A stretch of 13,117 nucleotides of DNA from Salinisphaera sp. UBA6602 (GTDB taxonomy: Bacteria > Pseudomonadota > Gammaproteobacteria > Nevskiales > Salinisphaeraceae): positions 1 through 13,117 of the forward strand of contig DJIE01000028.1 in assembly GCA_002433465.1 (NCBI GenBank), given 5' to 3'. Under the pieces are notes generated by a model that was given only the letters and a program-made list of their open reading frames with translations, was not told where the DNA came from and did no database searches. Positions within the stretch are counted from its first letter, which is position 1. Every line of letters starts with the position of its first letter. The position numbers and the translations under genes were made by a program. Positions 1 through 7,372 of this stretch are shown here, piece by piece.

Positions 1-2
1 TG

Positions 3-1223
3 CGCGGCTGCGACCCCAAGAAGATTCTGCGCCGTGGCGCGGAGATTATCGATGCCGCGCAATTGATGCAGGGTAAAGGCATCGAAGCGCATGGCTTGAA
101 AATAAACTGGTCCGATCTGGTTGCACACAAGCGTAGTTTTACCGACAAGATGCCGGATACCATCGAGAATGGGCTCGAGAAGAACGGCATCACGACGCTT
201 CATGGGCCCGCCCGGTTCGTGGCTGATAATACAATCGAGATCGAGGGTGCACGCTTCCAAAGCCGCTACTTCCTGGTCGCGACCGGCGCCATACCACGCC
301 CCATCGACATTCCCGGCGGTGAGTACCTGATCGACAACGCCCAGTTCATGGCGCTCGAAGCGCTACCGGCACAGCTGCTGTTCGTAGGCGGCGGCTATAT
401 TTCCTTCGAATTCGCGCATATGGCGGTGCGGGCAGGCAGCCAGGTCACGATCATCGATCGCGGCGACCAACCCCTCAAAGCGTTCGACCCTGATCTGGTG
501 GAACAACTGGTGGCACGTAGTGTCGCGGCAGGCATCGATTTCCAACCCGCCACGACACTGAAATCGATTGAGGAAACCGCCGATGGCTTCGTGGTTGTCG
601 GCGAGCAGAATGGCAGTGTGAAGCAATGGACCGTGGGCCGAGTCGTGCATGGCGCCGGTCGCGCGCCGGCCATCGACGCGCTCGATCTACCGGCGGCGGA
701 CATCGATGCGGGGCGGCACGGCGTGGTGGTCAACGAATATCTGCAAAGCGTTTCCAACCCGGCGGTCTATGCCGCGGGTGACGCGGCCGATACGATCGGC
801 CCACCGCTGACGCCAGTCGCTGTTTTCGAGGGTAAAGTCGCCACCTCCAACATGCTCAAGGGCAACCATACAACCCCGGACTATCGCGGCGTGCCCAGTG
901 TGGTGTTCACCATCCCGGCACTGGGGCGCGTGGGCATGCTTGAATCAGAGGCCAGGGACGCAGGCCATGATGTACGCGTTAAGTTCACCGATACCAGCGG
1001 CTGGTTTTCCAACCTGCGTATCGGCGAACAACATGCGGCGGTCAAGATTGTGGTCGACAACACGAGCGATGAAATCCTGGGCGCGCATTTGTTTGGTCCC
1101 GAGTATGCAGAACTGATCAATATTTTCGCGCTCGCGATCAAGCTACGCCTGAAGGTTTCGGATCTGAAAACGATGGTGCCCGCCTATCCGACAGTGGGTT
1201 CGGACTTGGGCTCTATGCTTTGA
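3..1223 (+). CDS. NAD(P)/FAD-dependent oxidoreductase, glutathione reductase-like (5' truncated by window)
   Basis: The frame is open from the first bases, so the start lies outside the window; about 406 codons are visible. The visible start reads R-G-C-D-P-K-K, which is the second redox-active Cys region of the class I pyridine nucleotide-disulfide oxidoreductases (GCxPKK in glutathione reductase). The partner Cys would be just upstream, out of view. Further along are the nucleotide-binding loop FVGGGYISFEFA followed by an acidic residue (TIID), which hints at NADH rather than NADPH, and the FAD-binding AAGDAAD motif. The C-terminal dimerisation domain ends in AYPTVGSDLGSML, where glutathione reductases carry HPT..E, so the usual catalytic His-Glu pair is missing. 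It is probably a cytosolic flavin disulfide or quinone reductase of unknown substrate. It converges on the sulfite dehydrogenase operon, with no shared transcription. The superfamily is secure; the exact substrate is not. Confidence 0.88.
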   Translation, partial: RGCDPKKILRRGAEIIDAAQLMQGKGIEAHGLKINWSDLVAHKRSFTDKMPDTIENGLEKNGITTLHGPARFVADNTIEIEGARFQSRYFLVATGAIPRPIDIPGGEYLIDNAQFMALEALPAQLLFVGGGYISFEFAHMAVRAGSQVTIIDRGDQPLKAFDPDLVEQLVARSVAAGIDFQPATTLKSIEETADGFVVVGEQNGSVKQWTVGRVVHGAGRAPAIDALDLPAADIDAGRHGVVVNEYLQSVSNPAVYAAGDAADTIGPPLTPVAVFEGKVATSNMLKGNHTTPDYRGVPSVVFTIPALGRVGMLESEARDAGHDVRVKFTDTSGWFSNLRIGEQHAAVKIVVDNTSDEILGAHLFGPEYAELINIFALAIKLRLKVSDLKTMVPAYPTVGSDLGSML

Positions 1224-1253
1224 ATCTGGCGGCGTTAAAAAAAAATGTTTGAT

Positions 1254-1280
1254 CCTGCGTGAAGAACGTCAGACGCGAGG
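1254..1280. terminator. Possible bidirectional terminator hairpin
   Basis: CCTGCGT (1254-1260) pairs with ACGCGAGG (1273-1280), with one bulged G and a 12-nt loop. On the plus strand a run of six T follows at 1293-1298. On the minus strand the run of nine A at 1237-1245 reads as nine T shortly after the hairpin. It lies between the convergent oxidoreductase and cytochrome genes, where a shared terminator is expected. The stem is short and the T runs are offset by 8 and 12 nt, so this is tentative. Confidence 0.4.
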
Positions 1281-1374
1281 CTTAGCGTACGATTTTTTCC
1301 GTTTCGTGAGTTGGCCCCAATAGGATGCTACCACCACCGAGCACTTCAAAGTTTTCCACTAAGCTACCGTCGAG

Positions 1375-1399
1375 GCCGGTACTTCAAGAACATACCGGC
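1375..1399 (-). terminator. Perfect 7-bp stem-loop after the cytochrome gene
   Basis: GCCGGTA (1375-1381) and TACCGGC (1393-1399) form a perfect stem with an 11-nt loop, starting 54 nt past the stop codon of the minus-strand cytochrome gene. No T run follows on either strand. It may be a transcript 3'-end stabiliser or part of a termination region rather than a classical intrinsic terminator. Confidence 0.3.
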
Positions 1400-1452
1400 A
1401 TTTCCTTCGCACGCGCTATACAGACTCAATTAACTAATATCGGTTGGCCGTT

Positions 1453-3399
1453 TCATGAATTGCCAGCAACCGCGAGCCAAAATGGAAACTCGCCGTCGGT
1501 CCCGATATCCCTCACGACACTGTGTTTCGCAAGATCAATGACCGCTACCTTGTTTTCGCCGGTAACGCCGACATAAAGCCAACGTCCGTCGGCGCTCGCG
1601 CGCACGCCATGTGGGCCTTGACCGACGTCGATAGTTGCAACCTTTTCGTAAGTCTGGGCATTGATAAGAACGACGCTACGGCCGCCGATAGCATCGGTGG
1701 CCACTAGACGACCACCGGGCACGACATCGATACCGCCGTGGCTTGGGCCGATATCGATCCGTGCCAGCACTTCGGCACTAGCGATGTTGACTACCGCCAC
1801 ATGCCCGATGAAGTCGCGTACCCAAAGGCGCTTGCCGTCGGCCGACAAATCAAGATTATGCGGCTGAGCCATGCCGGCGACCGGTATCTCACCGGTCTTT
1901 TGCAGGCTCTCCATGTCGATCGTGGCAATCGCGCCGCCACCTTGTAACGTGACGTATGCCGTCGAGCCATCGGCGGAGAATTTTGCATTGTGTGGTGTTT
2001 TTCCGACCTTGATCTTTTTGATCAACTTTCCGGCTTTGAGATCAAATACCGCAGCGATCCCGGCGCCTGGAACGATAGCGAGGCCACGCGTTCCGTCAGG
2101 CGAAATTTTAACGCCCTGAGTCGGCTGACCAAGGTCGAAAGTCACTCGCTTACGGCCAGTCGCAGTATCCAGAAGATAAACCGCACCGGTATCTATATTG
2201 CCGACCAGCAACTCGCGGCCATTCGGGCCAATGGCATCGTAATGTGCGCTGCCTATATCCGACCATCGCCTGTCTGTCCCCAAACCCTGGACCGCGCTGC
2301 TGTTTTGCAACGTCGCGTACACCGGCTCGGGCACGGCCGTGGTAAGCGAGACTTGCGCCTGTGAAGGCTTGCTTGGCGCCTGCTTGTGAGACGTTGTCGA
2401 TTCAGCGCTACCGGCGCCATCCAACCCAAGCTCGCTGCGCGCGTTGTGTACATCCTTTCCAGAGAGCTTTGTCTTGCGTGCCGTGGCGATCTCGGCGGCG
2501 TCATAAGCCTTGAATCCGGACGGCAGTGACTCGTTATTGTCCCAGGCCGTCAACACATAGTTAAGCACCTTCGCGATGTCGGCATCGTCGAGCGCAGCAC
2601 CCCAAGCCGGCATCTGTCCGTTGTAGGTCTTGCCCTCGATCGTGATCCGCCCGTTCAGCCCGAACAGCAGCACATGGGCCAGGTAGTCGCGTCCGCCGTC
2701 GGCCGCCAGCAGCGCGGGCGTGTGTCCGGCCTGGGGCGGAAAGGCACCCGGAATACCGGCGCCGTTGGCCTGGTGGCAGGCCGCGCAGTTCTGCGCGTAG
2801 ATCTTGGCGCCCTGCGAGTCGCTGTCAGCCGGGGCCACGGCCGCATCTGCCGCATTTGTCTTCGATTTGTCGGCGCCATTGGGCTTGGAGTCGCCGGCCG
2901 AATCACCACCTTGCGTGTCGTCGCTATAGGTGTTGTTGCCGATCGTCTCCGGCGTGTAGTGCGCCTGCAGATAATCGATGATCTCGGGCCCCGCCTCGCT
3001 CGGGATATATTGCTTGGCGCCGAAGGTGTTGAGCATTTTGTGCACCGTTTCGGCCCATTTTTCACTCGGTAACGGCGGCTGCATGCTGATATAGGTGGTG
3101 TTGTGGCACACCGAGCAGTAGGCCTGGACCTTCTGCTTGCCTGCCCCGTCGGCGAGCGCCGGCACATAGGTTGGCCAGGCGCCGTTGATGCCGTAGCTGG
3201 AGCCGGTATCGAAGCCTTGCGGCTGCGGCTGGTCGACCTCGCCAAGACGGCCGGTCTCGTACTGGCCCTCGCTGACATAGTCCGGCGCGTTGAGATTGGC
3301 ACCGGCTTCATCGGATTCGTAGGCCCAGGCGGCCGAGGCAAGCCCGACCAGCGCTACAGCCAGTCCCAGGCCCGCGAAGAAATCGCGTTTTGTCATCAT
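1453..3399 (-). CDS. SorB-like dihaem cytochrome c fused to a YVTN-type beta-propeller
   Basis: This is a 648-aa exported protein. The start at 3399 is set by AAGGGGAG (3407-3414) 7 nt upstream; the open frame before it is arginine-rich run-on. Residues 1-27 form a Sec-type signal ending in ASAAWA. Residues 80-150 are a cytochrome c domain with haem motif CSVCH (95-99) and the SorB-like context M-Q-P-P-L-P-S-E-K-W. A Ser/Asp/Ala-rich linker (about 158-195) leads to a second cytochrome c domain with CAACH (205-209) and the likely axial Met of GQMPAW (Met263). After another linker, residues 358-648 are a beta-propeller with repeated SPDG/SADG-type blades and His/Gly-rich connections. The gene follows sorA by 17 nt in one operon, so it is the probable electron acceptor of the sulfite dehydrogenase. 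Known SorB is a small single-haem subunit, so the second haem and the propeller are additions. Haem and propeller calls are firm; the SorB role is inferred from context. Confidence 0.88.
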   Translation of the reverse strand: MMTKRDFFAGLGLAVALVGLASAAWAYESDEAGANLNAPDYVSEGQYETGRLGEVDQPQPQGFDTGSSYGINGAWPTYVPALADGAGKQKVQAYCSVCHNTTYISMQPPLPSEKWAETVHKMLNTFGAKQYIPSEAGPEIIDYLQAHYTPETIGNNTYSDDTQGGDSAGDSKPNGADKSKTNAADAAVAPADSDSQGAKIYAQNCAACHQANGAGIPGAFPPQAGHTPALLAADGGRDYLAHVLLFGLNGRITIEGKTYNGQMPAWGAALDDADIAKVLNYVLTAWDNNESLPSGFKAYDAAEIATARKTKLSGKDVHNARSELGLDGAGSAESTTSHKQAPSKPSQAQVSLTTAVPEPVYATLQNSSAVQGLGTDRRWSDIGSAHYDAIGPNGRELLVGNIDTGAVYLLDTATGRKRVTFDLGQPTQGVKISPDGTRGLAIVPGAGIAAVFDLKAGKLIKKIKVGKTPHNAKFSADGSTAYVTLQGGGAIATIDMESLQKTGEIPVAGMAQPHNLDLSADGKRLWVRDFIGHVAVVNIASAEVLARIDIGPSHGGIDVVPGGRLVATDAIGGRSVVLINAQTYEKVATIDVGQGPHGVRASADGRWLYVGVTGENKVAVIDLAKHSVVRDIGTDGEFPFWLAVAGNS

Positions 3400-3406
3400 G
3401 ATGTTT

Positions 3407-3414
3407 CTCCCCTT
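3407..3414 (-). promoter_or_regulatory. Shine-Dalgarno site of the cytochrome gene
   Basis: On the minus strand AAGGGGAG lies 7 nt before the first ATG of an ATG-ATG pair (3399 and 3396). The spacing favours the first ATG and excludes the long upstream extension. It sits in the 17-nt gap after the sorA stop codon. Confidence 0.7.
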
Positions 3415-3416
3415 GT

Positions 3417-4727
3417 TTAAACGGCCGGTCCGACGGTCAGCGTCTGGGTTTCGATCTTGTTCCAGAGATAACCGCCGGGATTCCACAACCCGTGATCCGG
3501 CTGCACATGGCCGGCGGCGTCGGTCGCGCGCACGGCGAGCTCGTATTCGCCGGGCTTGTCGGGCGTGAATACGGCATGCCACTCGCGGAAGCTGTAGGGG
3601 CCGTGGTCCGTGCCGAGTGTGGCGGCCTGCCAGTGCTTGCCGCCGTCGGTGGAAAACTCCACTTGGGTGACCGGCCCGGTGCCGGAAAACGCCACGCCGC
3701 GTGCGGTCACTGGCAGGCCGGCCACGGCCTTGGTGGCGCCGTCGGGTGTGGCGATAAACGAACGCACCGGCAGCTCAGCCACGCCGATCGGCACCATGTT
3801 GACCTCGCCCTTGGCCACCGCCTCCGGCGTGGTCGCGCCATCTTCGGTATCCGGAATCTTGTAGGCCTTGGCCATCCAGAAATTGGTGTCCTCGTGGTCG
3901 AGCACACGGATCCAGGTCACGTGCTTGACCCAGTAGGTGGCGAACTTGCCGGGAAACACCATGCGCACCGGAAAGCCGTTGAGCATGGGCAGCGGCGCGT
4001 CGTTCATGGCATAGGCCACGATCGCCTTGTCCAACACCGGATCATCGATATTCCAGGACTTCAAAAAGGCATGCGAGCCGTAGCCGGCCGGGCCCTTGCC
4101 GAAATCCAGCCCCTGGAACTGGATCTGTACTGCTTTGTCGGTGATGCCGGCGGCGTCCAACAGATCGCGCAGACGCACACCGGTCCATTTGGCGTTGGCC
4201 ATGGCGCCGTTGCCCCATTGGCCACCGCCCACGCGCGGCGTGAAATAGCTGCGACTGTTGCCCGAGCACTGCAGCACGGCCGCCACGTCGTGCGGCTCGT
4301 ATTGGCCGAGCAGATCCGCGAGCGACAGCGACATGGACTTGTCGACCTGGCCGGAAATCTCCAGCCGCCATTTGGCGAGATCCACATGATTGGGTTCGCC
4401 CGGCAGGTGATAACGCACGAACATAGCGTCGTTGGGCGTAAACGCCCGGTCGAAATAGGCACGCGGGGTCTCGATCTGCACCGGCCGGTCGGTCAGCCGC
4501 AGCAGCGGGCGCTTCTGCGGATAAGCCACGTAGGGGCCGATCGAATTCCAGTGCGGGTTCGCCTGCGGGCCGATATAGGCCGGCATGGCTTCGCCGGTCT
4601 GGCTCGACACGGCCGCCGAAGCGCGACCCGGTCCCAGCCCGATGGCTGCAGCGCCGAGCACGCCCCAACCCGCGCCACGCAATAGCGCACGGCGCTGCAA
4701 GTCGGTTGTATTGTGATCGTCTTTCAT
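3417..4727 (-). CDS. sorA: SorA-like sulfite dehydrogenase, molybdopterin subunit
   Basis: This is a 436-aa protein of the sulfite oxidase family. The start at 4727 has AGGGAGG 6 nt upstream (4734-4740). The N-terminus carries a Tat signal: QRRALLRG (Arg12-Arg13), a hydrophobic stretch, and an ASA-A cleavage site near residue 38, so it is exported folded with its cofactor. The molybdenum ligand is Cys154 in LQCSGNSRS. The substrate-pocket motif FVRYH gives Arg105 and His107. [15 protein letters not shown] (259-273) matches the pterin-contact region. The C-terminal dimerisation domain (about 320-436) has the usual [11 protein letters not shown]. The CSGNSRS form and the adjacent cytochrome gene point to SorA, which oxidises sulfite to sulfate and passes electrons to a c-type cytochrome, rather than haem-fused animal sulfite oxidase. 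SoxC is the main alternative, but no other sox genes are in view. The IS5 element upstream may have altered its promoter. Confidence 0.85.
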   Translation of the reverse strand: MKDDHNTTDLQRRALLRGAGWGVLGAAAIGLGPGRASAAVSSQTGEAMPAYIGPQANPHWNSIGPYVAYPQKRPLLRLTDRPVQIETPRAYFDRAFTPNDAMFVRYHLPGEPNHVDLAKWRLEISGQVDKSMSLSLADLLGQYEPHDVAAVLQCSGNSRSYFTPRVGGGQWGNGAMANAKWTGVRLRDLLDAAGITDKAVQIQFQGLDFGKGPAGYGSHAFLKSWNIDDPVLDKAIVAYAMNDAPLPMLNGFPVRMVFPGKFATYWVKHVTWIRVLDHEDTNFWMAKAYKIPDTEDGATTPEAVAKGEVNMVPIGVAELPVRSFIATPDGATKAVAGLPVTARGVAFSGTGPVTQVEFSTDGGKHWQAATLGTDHGPYSFREWHAVFTPDKPGEYELAVRATDAAGHVQPDHGLWNPGGYLWNKIETQTLTVGPAV

Positions 4728-4733
4728 GATTTT

Positions 4734-4740
4734 CCTCCCT
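4734..4740 (-). promoter_or_regulatory. Shine-Dalgarno site of sorA
   Basis: AGGGAGG on the minus strand, 6 nt before the ATG at 4727. It fixes the start just ahead of the twin-arginine signal and excludes a 52-residue upstream extension that has no family resemblance. Confidence 0.75.
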
Positions 4741-4885
4741 TTTATATTGCTCGTAGCCTTGCCGGCTTCTGTTTGCGCCGACGGCACATCCGCGTCCCAA
4801 TGAAGCCGCCTACGTTCCACGCCGGTTCGCTGCGTTACCAGCGTCGATGTCCGGTTCTTGTCATCGCCAATCCATATTCTCACTA

Positions 4886-4902
4886 GGGCGTGTTGCCGTT
4901 TC
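4886..4902 (+). repeat. IS5-family left terminal inverted repeat
   Basis: GGGCGTGTTGCCGTTTC, identical to the reverse complement of 5724-5740, with TA immediately outside. It is 159 nt upstream of the sorA start codon. Confidence 0.9.
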
Positions 4903-4975
4903 GCGCTAAGTTATTGATTGTAGGAAAGGCAGGCTCGTATTGTGGTGTTACCAGCAACACAACGACGAGCCTGCG

Positions 4976-5725
4976 ATGGCCCGACAAATACTCACAGATG
5001 AGCATTGGTCCAAGCTCAAACGTATTTTGCTTGCCGAATCGATCTACGACAAATCGGATTTACGTCTGACGGTTGAAGGCATGCTCTACCGAATGCGTAC
5101 AGGTTGCCCTTGGCGCGACCTGCCCGAGGTCTTTGGCGCTTGGAACGCGGTCTACAAACGCTTCCGCGCCTGGTCTCAGAGCGGGAAGTGGCGGCGGATT
5201 GCCAACGCGCTGATCACCGACCCTGATCTGGAATGGGCATTTATCGACGGCACCTATGCCAAAGCCCATCAACACAGCGCGGGGGCGGTCGGTCCGGACC
5301 CGCAAGCCATTGGCAAAAGCCGAGCGGGTCTGACGACCAAGCTGCATCTGGCGGTCGATGCCTATGGCTTACCGGTCGAGTTCAGAATCACCGGCGGTCA
5401 GGTCCATGACAGCGTCGTGGCGCCGGTACTGATCGCCCAATTGACGGATGCACAGGCGATCGTCGGAGATAAGGGATATGACAGCTTGCGCATCCGAGAG
5501 CAGATCGAGGCCCAAGACAGTCAATGCGTGATTCCGAGAAAGCGCAACTCGGTTCAGGGCAACGATTATTTGGACCGAGGCGCGTATCGTGATCGGCATC
5601 TCGTAGAAAACGCGTTTGCTCGATTAAAACAATACCGAGCGCTGGCTTGCCGCTTCGATAAACTGAAAAAACACTACGAAGGCGTGGTCGCCATCGCCTG
5701 CGTGCTCCTATGGCTACCCATGTGA
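4976..5725 (+). CDS. IS5-family DDE transposase
   Basis: A 249-aa single-frame transposase that starts at the ATG giving MARQILTDEHW, the usual N-terminus of this family; upstream codons in frame are not family-like. The N-terminal part (about 1-75) contains the DUF4096-type DNA-binding region with YRMRTGCPWRDLPEVFG. The DDE catalytic triad is visible: Asp91 in AFIDGTYAKAHQH, Asp165 in VGDKGYDS, and Glu211 in HLVENAFARLKQYR, followed by Lys218 of the YREK signature. Length and motifs match complete transposases with no frameshift, so it is probably functional. The TGA stop overlaps the first two bases of the right terminal repeat. It is oriented away from sorA. Confidence 0.93.
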   Translation: MARQILTDEHWSKLKRILLAESIYDKSDLRLTVEGMLYRMRTGCPWRDLPEVFGAWNAVYKRFRAWSQSGKWRRIANALITDPDLEWAFIDGTYAKAHQHSAGAVGPDPQAIGKSRAGLTTKLHLAVDAYGLPVEFRITGGQVHDSVVAPVLIAQLTDAQAIVGDKGYDSLRIREQIEAQDSQCVIPRKRNSVQGNDYLDRGAYRDRHLVENAFARLKQYRALACRFDKLKKHYEGVVAIACVLLWLPM

Positions 5726-5740
5726 AACGGCAACACGCCC
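5724..5740 (-). repeat. IS5-family right terminal inverted repeat
   Basis: GAAACGGCAACACGCCC, the exact reverse complement of the left end, followed by TA. The transposase stop codon TGA (5723-5725) overlaps it. Confidence 0.9.
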
Positions 5741-5888
5741 TAAAGCCTGATCTTATCTTTCTGGCTTTTTAGGCCCCGCGCCGACCACAAACGTGCTCGT
5801 GGGCTGGGCCTGCCTCTGTCTTTAAGCATTGGTCATACCACTGCGTTAGGCATGATGTAATACGTCACATATATGATCGCGATCGCAA

Positions 5889-5922
5889 TCTATGCACCAT
5901 AACCCGAATTATGGCGCGTAGA
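5889..5922. repeat. 34-bp inverted repeat, recombinase-core-like
   Basis: The arms TCTATGCACCATAA (5889-5902) and TTATGGCGCGTAGA (5909-5922) are reverse complements at 12 of 14 positions, separated by CCCGAA. The inner CATAA-N6-TTATG matches the layout of the central part of dif-type sites bound by XerC and XerD. Outer arm bases do not closely follow the chromosomal dif consensus, so this is not called dif. It may be the core site of the nearby tyrosine recombinase, a dif-like site used by a mobile element, or an operator. Confidence 0.5.
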
Positions 5923-5978
5923 GGGGTGCTGCTAAGGATGCGGCGGGTGGTGGTCGTCTCTGAGGCGAAATTGGACAG

Positions 5979-6046
5979 ACAACTAAAGTTGCTCAATTCA
6001 CACAACTAAAAGTGCGGAATTTGGTAGCAATACTGCTCAATTTTTG
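5979..6046. repeat. Degenerate 22-23-bp direct repeats
   Basis: ACAACTAAA occurs at 5979-5987 and 6002-6010, 23 bp apart. TGCTCAATT occurs at 5990-5998 and 6034-6042, 44 bp apart. Read together they suggest three loosely matching units. They could be arm-type binding sites for the recombinase or an eroded tandem repeat. The similarity is weak outside the quoted words. Confidence 0.3.
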
Positions 6047-6130
6047 TTCCATCGGCCGTGACTGCACTTCGCTGGACGTTATGTTGGTAATCGTCGCTCG
6101 GTAGCGCGATACATGTGGCCTACCAGTAAC

Positions 6131-6148
6131 GCTGCGATTTCGCGCAGC
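6131..6148 (-). terminator. Hairpin just downstream of the recombinase gene
   Basis: GCTGCG (6131-6136) and CGCAGC (6143-6148) form a perfect 6-bp GC-rich stem 7 nt past the recombinase stop codon. There is no T run after it on the minus strand, so it would be at best a weak or factor-assisted terminator. Confidence 0.3.
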
Positions 6149-6155
6149 CGCGCGG

Positions 6156-7283
6156 TCAATCGAATGAACTATCCTCGGCATCCGATAGACGATGTCGTTC
6201 CATCGCCTTCGACCAGTCGGCGTCATCCGCGTGCAGGTAGAGGCCCGTGGTCTCGAGCTTTGCGTGGCGCGCGCTCTTGTTTAGAAACCGCAGCTCGATC
6301 GCCCGGTCCGCCTGATGAGTAATGGCGGTATGCCGTAGCCAGTGCGTGGTGGCCTGATCGAGTTTCGCAGCTTGTGCGCTGTTGGTCTGGGCCAAGCGCA
6401 ACGCTGCATTACGGCACGTCTTTTTGACAACGCGATACACCATGTCGGCGCTGATGCCGCGGTCTCCTTTCAAGTTCAATACCAGTGGTGTTTGTTCGCC
6501 GAACGCCGGCGTCGCGCTCAAGCCGTTGAATTCGCGATAGCGTGCGAGTGCCGTCATCGTATCTGTATTCGCCGGAATTCGTGCGGAAACACCACCCTTG
6601 CCGCGGACATGCCACCACCAGTGACCGCGTCGCACTTCGAACGCGCCCATGGTGCTGTTGGCAAACTCGCTAACTCGGGCCCCCAGCAGGTAAAGCATTG
6701 AAAAGATATACCGGGTACGCGCCCGCCGCGCGGCCTGCGTTGTCGTACGCGTCGGCATCGCCTCGATATACGCCAACACGTGTCGCCATAAGTCGGCCTC
6801 CAGGAAACGTTCCACCTGTGTCTTCGATGAGCGGCTCTTTTTTAACCGGTGCGCATCTCCCCGGGCCAGCGCGAGTGGATTGCCGGACAAGTAACTCGCC
6901 GCCACCAGATAGGAAAACATGGCATTGAGGATTGTGAGCGCCTGCGCCTGGCTGTTGGGTTGCAACGGACCACGAAACGGTCGCCAGTCGGCGCTGGTTC
7001 GCGCCGCGCGGCCGCCGCACCACGTCGCCGCCGGCGTCGGTTGCGCGAGAAACGCTTGATAAGCGCGCAGGTCTTCGCGCGTGAGATCCGATACCGCGCA
7101 CTGGCGCTGATGGGCTGACCACAGCACGAGCCGCTCAGCCTCTTTGCGATAGCTGCGAAACGTCGCCGGCGTATCGGCGAACTCGGCCAGCCAGACGGCT
7201 ATTGCTTCGAGGTCGTTGACCGCCGCAATCTGGACACGATCAAGCGACGCCCGGTTGCGCCCGTACTCGCCGGCCAAATGCAT
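6156..7283 (-). CDS. Tyrosine recombinase / phage-type integrase
   Basis: A 375-aa protein of the tyrosine recombinase family, which cuts and rejoins DNA at paired core sites through a covalent phosphotyrosine. The N-terminal core-binding (SAM-like) domain spans about residues 30-140, with TFRSYRKEAERLVLW and a second helix pair around QALTILNAMFSYLV. The catalytic domain (about 155-355) shows the full set: Arg203 in LLGARVSEF, Lys229 in RGKGG, His314 and Arg317 in HWLRH, His340 in SARHAKLETT, and the nucleophile Tyr349 in TGLYLHA. It therefore appears intact. The start at 7283 gives a standard length, although the upstream GGAG is 13 nt away. It is divergent from the methyltransferase operon and lies next to symmetric DNA elements, so it may mobilise this block. 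It resembles phage or island integrases more than XerC/D in length and spacing. Confidence 0.9.
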   Translation of the reverse strand: MHLAGEYGRNRASLDRVQIAAVNDLEAIAVWLAEFADTPATFRSYRKEAERLVLWSAHQRQCAVSDLTREDLRAYQAFLAQPTPAATWCGGRAARTSADWRPFRGPLQPNSQAQALTILNAMFSYLVAASYLSGNPLALARGDAHRLKKSRSSKTQVERFLEADLWRHVLAYIEAMPTRTTTQAARRARTRYIFSMLYLLGARVSEFANSTMGAFEVRRGHWWWHVRGKGGVSARIPANTDTMTALARYREFNGLSATPAFGEQTPLVLNLKGDRGISADMVYRVVKKTCRNAALRLAQTNSAQAAKLDQATTHWLRHTAITHQADRAIELRFLNKSARHAKLETTGLYLHADDADWSKAMERHRLSDAEDSSFD

Positions 7284-7372
7284 CGGTACCGACCAGCTCC
7301 GATTGTGTTCCGCAGGCGCTAAAACCCTGTGTCAAACATCGTGCCAACCGCCCTATTTCACGCTTTTAGACA

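Larger units (their letters stand above)
4886..5740 (+). mobile_element. Complete IS5-family insertion sequence, 855 bp
   Basis: The left end GGGCGTGTTGCCGTTTC (4886-4902) is matched exactly by its reverse complement at 5724-5740, giving perfect 17-bp terminal inverted repeats. TA lies immediately outside both ends (4884-4885 and 5741-5742), consistent with the short target duplication of IS5-family groups; alternatively the TA belongs to the repeats. One uninterrupted transposase fills the interior and its stop codon runs into the right repeat. The element looks intact and recently inserted. Joining the outside bases restores a continuous sequence around a single TA. Confidence 0.92.
5743..6155. 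other. Gene-free stretch between the IS5 element and the recombinase gene
   Basis: There is no convincing coding frame in these 413 bases; the short frames present lack ribosome sites and family features. The stretch holds a near-perfect 34-bp inverted repeat (5889-5922), the 10-bp palindrome GATCGCGATC (5875-5884), a set of loosely repeated 22-23-bp units (5979-6046) and a 6-bp hairpin just after the recombinase stop (6131-6148). Its left edge is the continuation of the sorA upstream region interrupted by the IS. The concentration of symmetric elements beside an integrase suggests recombination or regulatory sites. Confidence 0.6.

Noticed and set aside
2655..3341. Minus-strand frame of 228 codons overlapping the cytochrome gene
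   Set aside because: It is a Pro/Arg/Ser-rich shadow of the cytochrome coding frame with no motif.
3400..3582. Arginine-rich N-terminal extension of the cytochrome gene
   Set aside because: It overlaps the end of sorA, has no family resemblance, and a good Shine-Dalgarno and signal peptide support the start at 3399.
3492..4685. Long plus-strand open frame (397 codons) antisense to sorA
   Set aside because: It mirrors the codon structure of sorA, is rich in His/Gly/Arg as expected for a shadow frame, and has no recognisable domain.
4728..4883. 52-residue N-terminal extension of sorA up to the IS5 border
   Set aside because: A strong AGGGAGG precedes the ATG at 4727, where the Tat signal begins; the extension would bury the signal peptide.
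5889..5922. Chromosomal dif site
   Set aside because: The central CATAA-N6-TTATG fits, but the outer arms do not match the conserved XerD arm well and no FtsK-oriented context can be judged from this window.
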